A DNA stretch of 64,000 nucleotides from Advenella sp048381675 (GTDB lineage: Bacteria > Pseudomonadota > Gammaproteobacteria > Burkholderiales > Burkholderiaceae_B), in the NCBI RefSeq assembly GCF_048381675.1, contig NZ_JBLWIS010000011.1, positions 34,437 through 98,436 on the forward strand. Reading direction: 5' to 3'. This document shows, piece after piece, positions 60,682 to 64,000 of the stretch (its first letter is position 1; each line of letters starts with the position of its first letter). The position numbers and the translations under genes were made by a program. The notes below the pieces were generated by a model. That model had not been told where the DNA came from. It did not search any database and worked only from the letters and a program-made list of their open reading frames with translations.

Positions 60682-61044
60682 ATGACAGAAAAAGCACAAC
60701 ATGAAATTTCTTCATGGGGTTATGAACACCCCTCGGTAAAGGGTCCTAATGCCCTTATGTTTTTTACCTGGGACTTGTCCAAAACCATTGAAAATGCTTT
60801 CAAAAATGCAACAGAAGACACGCTTGATTATTATCTGGCGGAAGCTCAAAAATCCATAGATGAACTTTTGCAAAAATATATTGATATTGAAGCAGATCCG
60901 GATACATTTGATGGACAAAGCATTGTTTTGCGCCTGGAAACCAATGAGAGCTCAACAACTCCCTTGATTGCATTGCAAACTTCGCCACACCTTGAAGACA
61001 GGATCATCAAAATGCAATCCCGGGTCAAGCCCGGGCACAGTTAA
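60682..61044 (+). CDS. Uncharacterised 120-aa protein
   Basis: I do not recognise a family. The product is acidic and probably cytoplasmic, with no signal or membrane segment. It begins MTEKAQHEISSWGYEHPSVKG, contains an amphipathic helix (TIENAFKNATEDTLDYYLAEAQKSIDELLQKY, given here as TEDTLDYYLAEAQKSIDELL), and ends with an extended beta-rich part (SIVLRLETNESSTTPLIALQ). It lies between msbA and the converging rng gene, 67 bp after msbA. Codon use and base composition match the neighbours, so it is likely a real gene rather than a chance frame. Function unknown. Confidence 0.6.
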   Translation: MTEKAQHEISSWGYEHPSVKGPNALMFFTWDLSKTIENAFKNATEDTLDYYLAEAQKSIDELLQKYIDIEADPDTFDGQSIVLRLETNESSTTPLIALQTSPHLEDRIIKMQSRVKPGHS

Positions 61045-61049
61045 GCGGT

Positions 61050-62513
61050 TTACATCAGGACAATATCATACATTTCCTGCGTGTATGTATTGTCCACCTC
61101 AAGGGTAATGGGTTTGCCTATAAAGTCCCCCAGAGTGGCCAGGTAATGGCTTTCTTCTTCCAGAAACAGGTCAATAATGCTTTGTGAGGCAATCAGGCGG
61201 AACTCTTTGGGGTTGAATTGTTTTGCTTCGCGCAGGATTTCCCTGAGAATGTTGTAGCAAACCGTGCGGGGCGTTTGTACCGAACCCTTGGCTTCGCAGG
61301 TGGGGCAGGGCTCACATAACTGATGTGCCAAAGAGTCGCGGGTGCGTTTGCGTGTCATTTCAACCAACCCCAGTTGGGAAAAACCATTCAATGTTGTTTT
61401 AGTGCGGTCTTTGTCTAGTGCTTTCTGCAGCTCGGCTAAAATGGCGTCCTGGTGCTCTTTATTATCCATATCAATAAAGTCGATAATAATGATGCCACCC
61501 AGGTTGCGCAGGCGCAACTGGCGTGCAATGGCCACTGCCGCTTCAAGGTTAGTCTTGAAAATAGTGTCATTGAAGTTTCGCCCGCCAATGAAACCACCCG
61601 TGTTCACATCAATGCTTGTCAGGGCCTCGGTCTGGTCTATGATCAGGTAGCCGCCTGATTTCAGGTTAACGCGGCGTGAAAGCGCGCCGTTGATTTCCTC
61701 ATCAACGTGTGCGGTTTCAAACAGGGGGCGTTCACCGGCATAATGCTTTATTTTGCTAATGATGGAAGGTGTGTAAATGGATGCCCATTCCAGCATGGCC
61801 TGTGTGGTGCTGCGGGAATCAATCTCAATGGATCTTGTCTCGGGCGTCACCATATCACGCAGTACCCGCTGGGCTAGCGTCAGGTCTTCATAAAGAAGGG
61901 CTGGGGCCGATTTTTTCTGTGCCGCCTCCTTGATCATTGACCAACGCAAGTTCAGGTATTCCTGATCTTTTTTGATTTCCTCATCAGTGGCGCCTTCAGC
62001 TTGGGTCCTGACAATAAAGCCACCTTTTTCATTAGGATTCATCAGGGCAATAACCCGTTCTTTCAGGCTGTTTCGTTCTTCTTCCGATTCGATTTTTTGT
62101 GAAATGCCAATATGTTGTTCATGGGGTAGGTATACCAGCATGCGGCCTGCAATGCTGATCTGGTTAGACAGGCGTGCGCCTTTGGTGCCCAATGGATCTT
62201 TAATGACCTGCACCATTAAGGTTTGTCCTTCAAAGAGCAGCTTTTCTATTTGGGTGTAGGCAATCCCGGTATTGCGTAAAGAGCGGTTCTCACGAAGATC
62301 GGCAATATGGATGAAAGCGGCTTTATCCAGACCGATATCAATAAAGGCACTTTGCATCCCGGGCAAAACCCGTACCACCTTACCTAAATAAATATTACCA
62401 ACTTTGCCTCTTTGGCTGGTGCGCTCTATATGTATTTCCTGGGCTGCACCCAGTTCTATTAAGGCGACGCGTGTTTCAAAAGGCGTGACGTTGATTAATA
62501 TTTGTTCGCTCAT
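61050..62513 (-). CDS. rng: Ribonuclease G
   Basis: RNase G matures the 5' end of 16S rRNA and cleaves some mRNAs. The 487-residue protein begins MSEQILINVTPFETRVALIE, has an S1-like RNA-binding domain with an RGKVGNIYLGKVVRVLPGMQSAF segment (here GNIYLGKVVRVLPGMQSAFI), the catalytic region with IIIDFIDMDNKEHQ supplying two aspartates, GFSQLGLVEMTRKRTRDSL, and the zinc-link CEPCPTCEAKG. It lacks the long C-terminal scaffold of RNase E, so the G assignment is firm. It converges on the uncharacterised gene and is divergent from folE. Confidence 0.96.
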   Translation of the reverse strand: MSEQILINVTPFETRVALIELGAAQEIHIERTSQRGKVGNIYLGKVVRVLPGMQSAFIDIGLDKAAFIHIADLRENRSLRNTGIAYTQIEKLLFEGQTLMVQVIKDPLGTKGARLSNQISIAGRMLVYLPHEQHIGISQKIESEEERNSLKERVIALMNPNEKGGFIVRTQAEGATDEEIKKDQEYLNLRWSMIKEAAQKKSAPALLYEDLTLAQRVLRDMVTPETRSIEIDSRSTTQAMLEWASIYTPSIISKIKHYAGERPLFETAHVDEEINGALSRRVNLKSGGYLIIDQTEALTSIDVNTGGFIGGRNFNDTIFKTNLEAAVAIARQLRLRNLGGIIIIDFIDMDNKEHQDAILAELQKALDKDRTKTTLNGFSQLGLVEMTRKRTRDSLAHQLCEPCPTCEAKGSVQTPRTVCYNILREILREAKQFNPKEFRLIASQSIIDLFLEEESHYLATLGDFIGKPITLEVDNTYTQEMYDIVLM

Positions 62514-62520
62514 GCTTGTT

Positions 62521-62592
62521 TTCTCATGGTCTGGCGTATTATTGGAGTTCTCATTAGAGGTGATATATTCTATATGAGCTTATCATGAGAAC
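62521..62592. repeat. Three TTCTCAT-type repeats in the rng-folE intergenic region
   Basis: TTCTCAT occurs at 62521-62527 and 62548-62554, and its complement ATGAGAA at 62585-62591. The second and third form the inverted pair GTTCTCAT (62547-62554) and ATGAGAAC (62585-62592). They lie between two divergent genes, so they may be sites for a shared regulator. Confidence 0.4.
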
Positions 62593-62663
62593 ATGCCCAA
62601 GTTGAAGTATGTTAAAAACTAACATTCAGAATACGGTGTAACCCATAAAGAAAGGATTTTGCG

Positions 62664-63365
62664 GTGAATGACTCACAAGATTCAAGTTATATTTCCAATC
62701 ATATTCGCAAACGCATCGAACTGGCTGGTGCCCGCTATTATGCCAATGACAATATTTCGGAGTTTATCAACCCTGGCGAACTCGACCTCTTACAGCAGGA
62801 AGTTCAGGAAAAGTTAAAAGAAGTACTGAAAAGCTTGGTTATTGACACGGAAAGAGACCATAACACCAATGAAACGGCGAAGCGCGTCGCTAAAATGTTT
62901 ATCAAGGAAGTGTTTGCTGGTCGTTATCATCCCATGCCTGCAACGACTGAGTTTCCCAATGTGGAAAAATTGAATGAATTGATCATTGTCGGCCCCATTC
63001 AGGTCCGTAGTGCCTGCTCCCATCATTTATGCCCTATTATGGGTAAGGTATGGGTAGGTATCATGCCTAATGAAAAATCAAATTTAATTGGTTTGTCCAA
63101 ATATGCCCGTCTTATTGCCTGGGTTATGGAGCGGCCACAAATACAGGAAGAGGCAATCACGCAAATTGCCGATTTATTGGTCAAGAAAATGCAGCCTGAT
63201 GGTCTGGCGGTTGTCATGGAGGCGGATCACTTCTGCATGCAGTGGCGTGGTGTGAAAGATATGGGGTCAAAAATGATCAACAGTGTTATGCGAGGCTCAT
63301 TCTTGAGAGATTCTGACTTAAGAAAAGAGTTTTTATCACTGATGAACAACAACCGTAAAAGCTAG
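62664..63365 (+). CDS. folE: GTP cyclohydrolase I, divergent FolE type
   Basis: FolE forms dihydroneopterin triphosphate from GTP with a zinc ion. The 233-residue protein starts at GTG 62664 with AAAGGA about 7 bp upstream. It has NTNETAKRVAKMFIKEVFAGRYHP near 67-90, and the zinc ligands C118, H121 and C191 (CSHHLCP and HFCMQWRGVK). E. coli-type enzymes have CEHH at the first site; here it is CSHH, with LCPIMGKVWVGIMPNEKSNLIGLSKYARL (here KVWVGIMPN, LIGLSKYARL). It is therefore a variant subfamily. FolE2 at 16.4 kb already provides the activity, so this copy may be conditional or have a different product. Confidence 0.85.
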   Translation: MNDSQDSSYISNHIRKRIELAGARYYANDNISEFINPGELDLLQQEVQEKLKEVLKSLVIDTERDHNTNETAKRVAKMFIKEVFAGRYHPMPATTEFPNVEKLNELIIVGPIQVRSACSHHLCPIMGKVWVGIMPNEKSNLIGLSKYARLIAWVMERPQIQEEAITQIADLLVKKMQPDGLAVVMEADHFCMQWRGVKDMGSKMINSVMRGSFLRDSDLRKEFLSLMNNNRKS

Positions 63366-63410
63366 TTGGATCGCACTTCCTTATATAGCAAGTGCTTGTT
63401 GAAAAAGAAG

Positions 63411-63444
63411 AGGGCAACAGTTGTATTGACTGCTTGCCCTTTTT
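63411..63444 (+). terminator. Rho-independent terminator after folE
   Basis: AGGGCAA (63411-63417) pairs with TTGCCCT (63434-63440), extended inward by CAGT/ACTG with one bulged C, and is followed by TTTTT. Confidence 0.85.
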
Positions 63445-63464
63445 GTTGGCTGGCTTTGTTCTAG

Positions 63465-63510
<46 letters not shown>

Positions 63511-63736
63511 TCCAGTGGGGTGTATTGTTTTGGTAGAGGTGATTACGTTGTAATTTGGCACGCGGTGTTTGCCTGCCTAAATTGTTGACTGAGTCCTGGG
63601 TTGCAAAGAAATTTATTGATTCGATTTCCATAAAGCAGCTGGGGATATATTAAGGAAATGTCCTTAAATCCTTGTGATGTAAAAACACTACAAACTTTGT
63701 TTTTATATATATTCAATCTAATCAATAAGATAGGTT

Positions 63737-63772
63737 TTTTGTGGTTTTTTCGTAAAGATAAAAACCACAAAA
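63737..63772. repeat. AT-rich perfect inverted repeat
   Basis: A 13-bp perfect stem, TTTTGTGGTTTTT (63737-63749) with its complement at 63760-63772, has a 10-base loop. It has T runs within the arms. It could terminate transcription from either side or be a protein-binding site. Confidence 0.6.
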
Positions 63773-63985
63773 GTTTGCGGAAAATGAAATCATCATGCTA
63801 TAGTTCATTCTTTCGCAGCAACAGCACTAGGGTTTACCCTTAAATGCCAAGCAGCGAAAAACGAAACGAAGTCAGTGTGTTAATCTAAGCTTTGATTAGG
63901 CAGTGTCAACGTGGGGCAGGTAGATCTGGTGCAGTTAGCTGGATGGTTTAAAAAGAACGGTTTTAAAAATACTTTAAAATAGTTG

Positions 63986-63991
63986 TTGACA
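63986..63991 (+). promoter_or_regulatory. Consensus -35 box at the right edge
   Basis: TTGACA is perfect and lies in an AT-rich stretch. Only 9 bases follow, so the -10 box and the gene lie outside the window. Such a strong -35 at the end of a gene-poor 500 bp would suit a stable-RNA or other highly expressed operon. Confidence 0.4.
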
Positions 63992-64000
63992 AACAAAACT

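Noticed and set aside
63658..63843. Small plus-strand frame in the right-hand gap
   Set aside because: It has AT-rich, Phe/Lys/Ser-biased composition, crosses the AT-rich hairpin and has no ribosome site or family.

Overview
This 64 kb window looks like chromosomal backbone from a betaproteobacterium of the order Burkholderiales, most likely family Alcaligenaceae. That is an inference from gene content and order: leuS-lptE-holA, xseB-ispA-dxs-folE2 beside a Rieske oxygenase, rpsF-priB-rpsR-rplI-dnaB, prxQ/Mth938/alaC-hom-thrC, hpnCDE, and argA-yggX facing hrpA. GC content is moderate, near 50 percent. No tRNA, rRNA, IS element, phage, plasmid or CRISPR array was found. Every gene seen appears intact except holA, which is cut by the left edge.

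Region 1 (1-9.9 kb): leuS, lptE and holA (minus strand), a LuxR-type regulator without a LuxI, a small lipoprotein, a LOG-family hydrolase whose start codon overlaps the divergent polA start codon, and the heat-shock membrane protease htpX. Region 2 (10-27.6 kb): an EamA transporter and a sulfurtransferase, then the Rieske oxygenase facing xseB-ispA-dxs-folE2 (isoprenoid and folate precursors), the ribosomal/primosomal operon ending in dnaB, a PIN-PhoH ATPase with a histone-like tail, a peroxiredoxin, and the alanine/homoserine/threonine operon. Region 3 (27.6-40.8 kb): the fluoride channel crcB, an nnrS-nsrR unit with a clear NsrR-type operator, the squalene genes hpnC-D-E, alr, an SDR enzyme, and a tightly packed run radA / TSUP exporter / FtsX-like permease / truncated globin / Kdo kinase. 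Region 4 (40.8-48.4 kb): a putrescine/spermidine ABC importer (potFGHI-like), an ArsC/Spx-like protein, rpiA, phoU behind a PHO box, and argA-yggX. Region 5 (48.4-64 kb): hrpA, dnaE, two glycosyltransferases with an ElyC-like protein and msbA (envelope), an uncharacterised 120-aa protein, rng, and a divergent folE. The last 635 bp have no convincing gene but contain a terminator, a GTT microsatellite and an AT-rich hairpin.

Several parts connect. dxs and ispA supply farnesyl diphosphate, which HpnCDE turn into squalene, although no cyclase is present here. Two unrelated GTP cyclohydrolases (FolE2 and a divergent FolE) share the window. lptE, kdkA, the GT9 enzyme and msbA all serve lipopolysaccharide assembly. 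nnrS-nsrR forms a self-contained nitric oxide response unit. I saw no clearly new multi-gene defence or mobile system. The most useful leads are regulatory (NsrR box, PHO box, an alaC operator, shared start codons) and protein variants (Rieske cluster insertion, divergent FolE, LuxR solo, histone-tailed PhoH).
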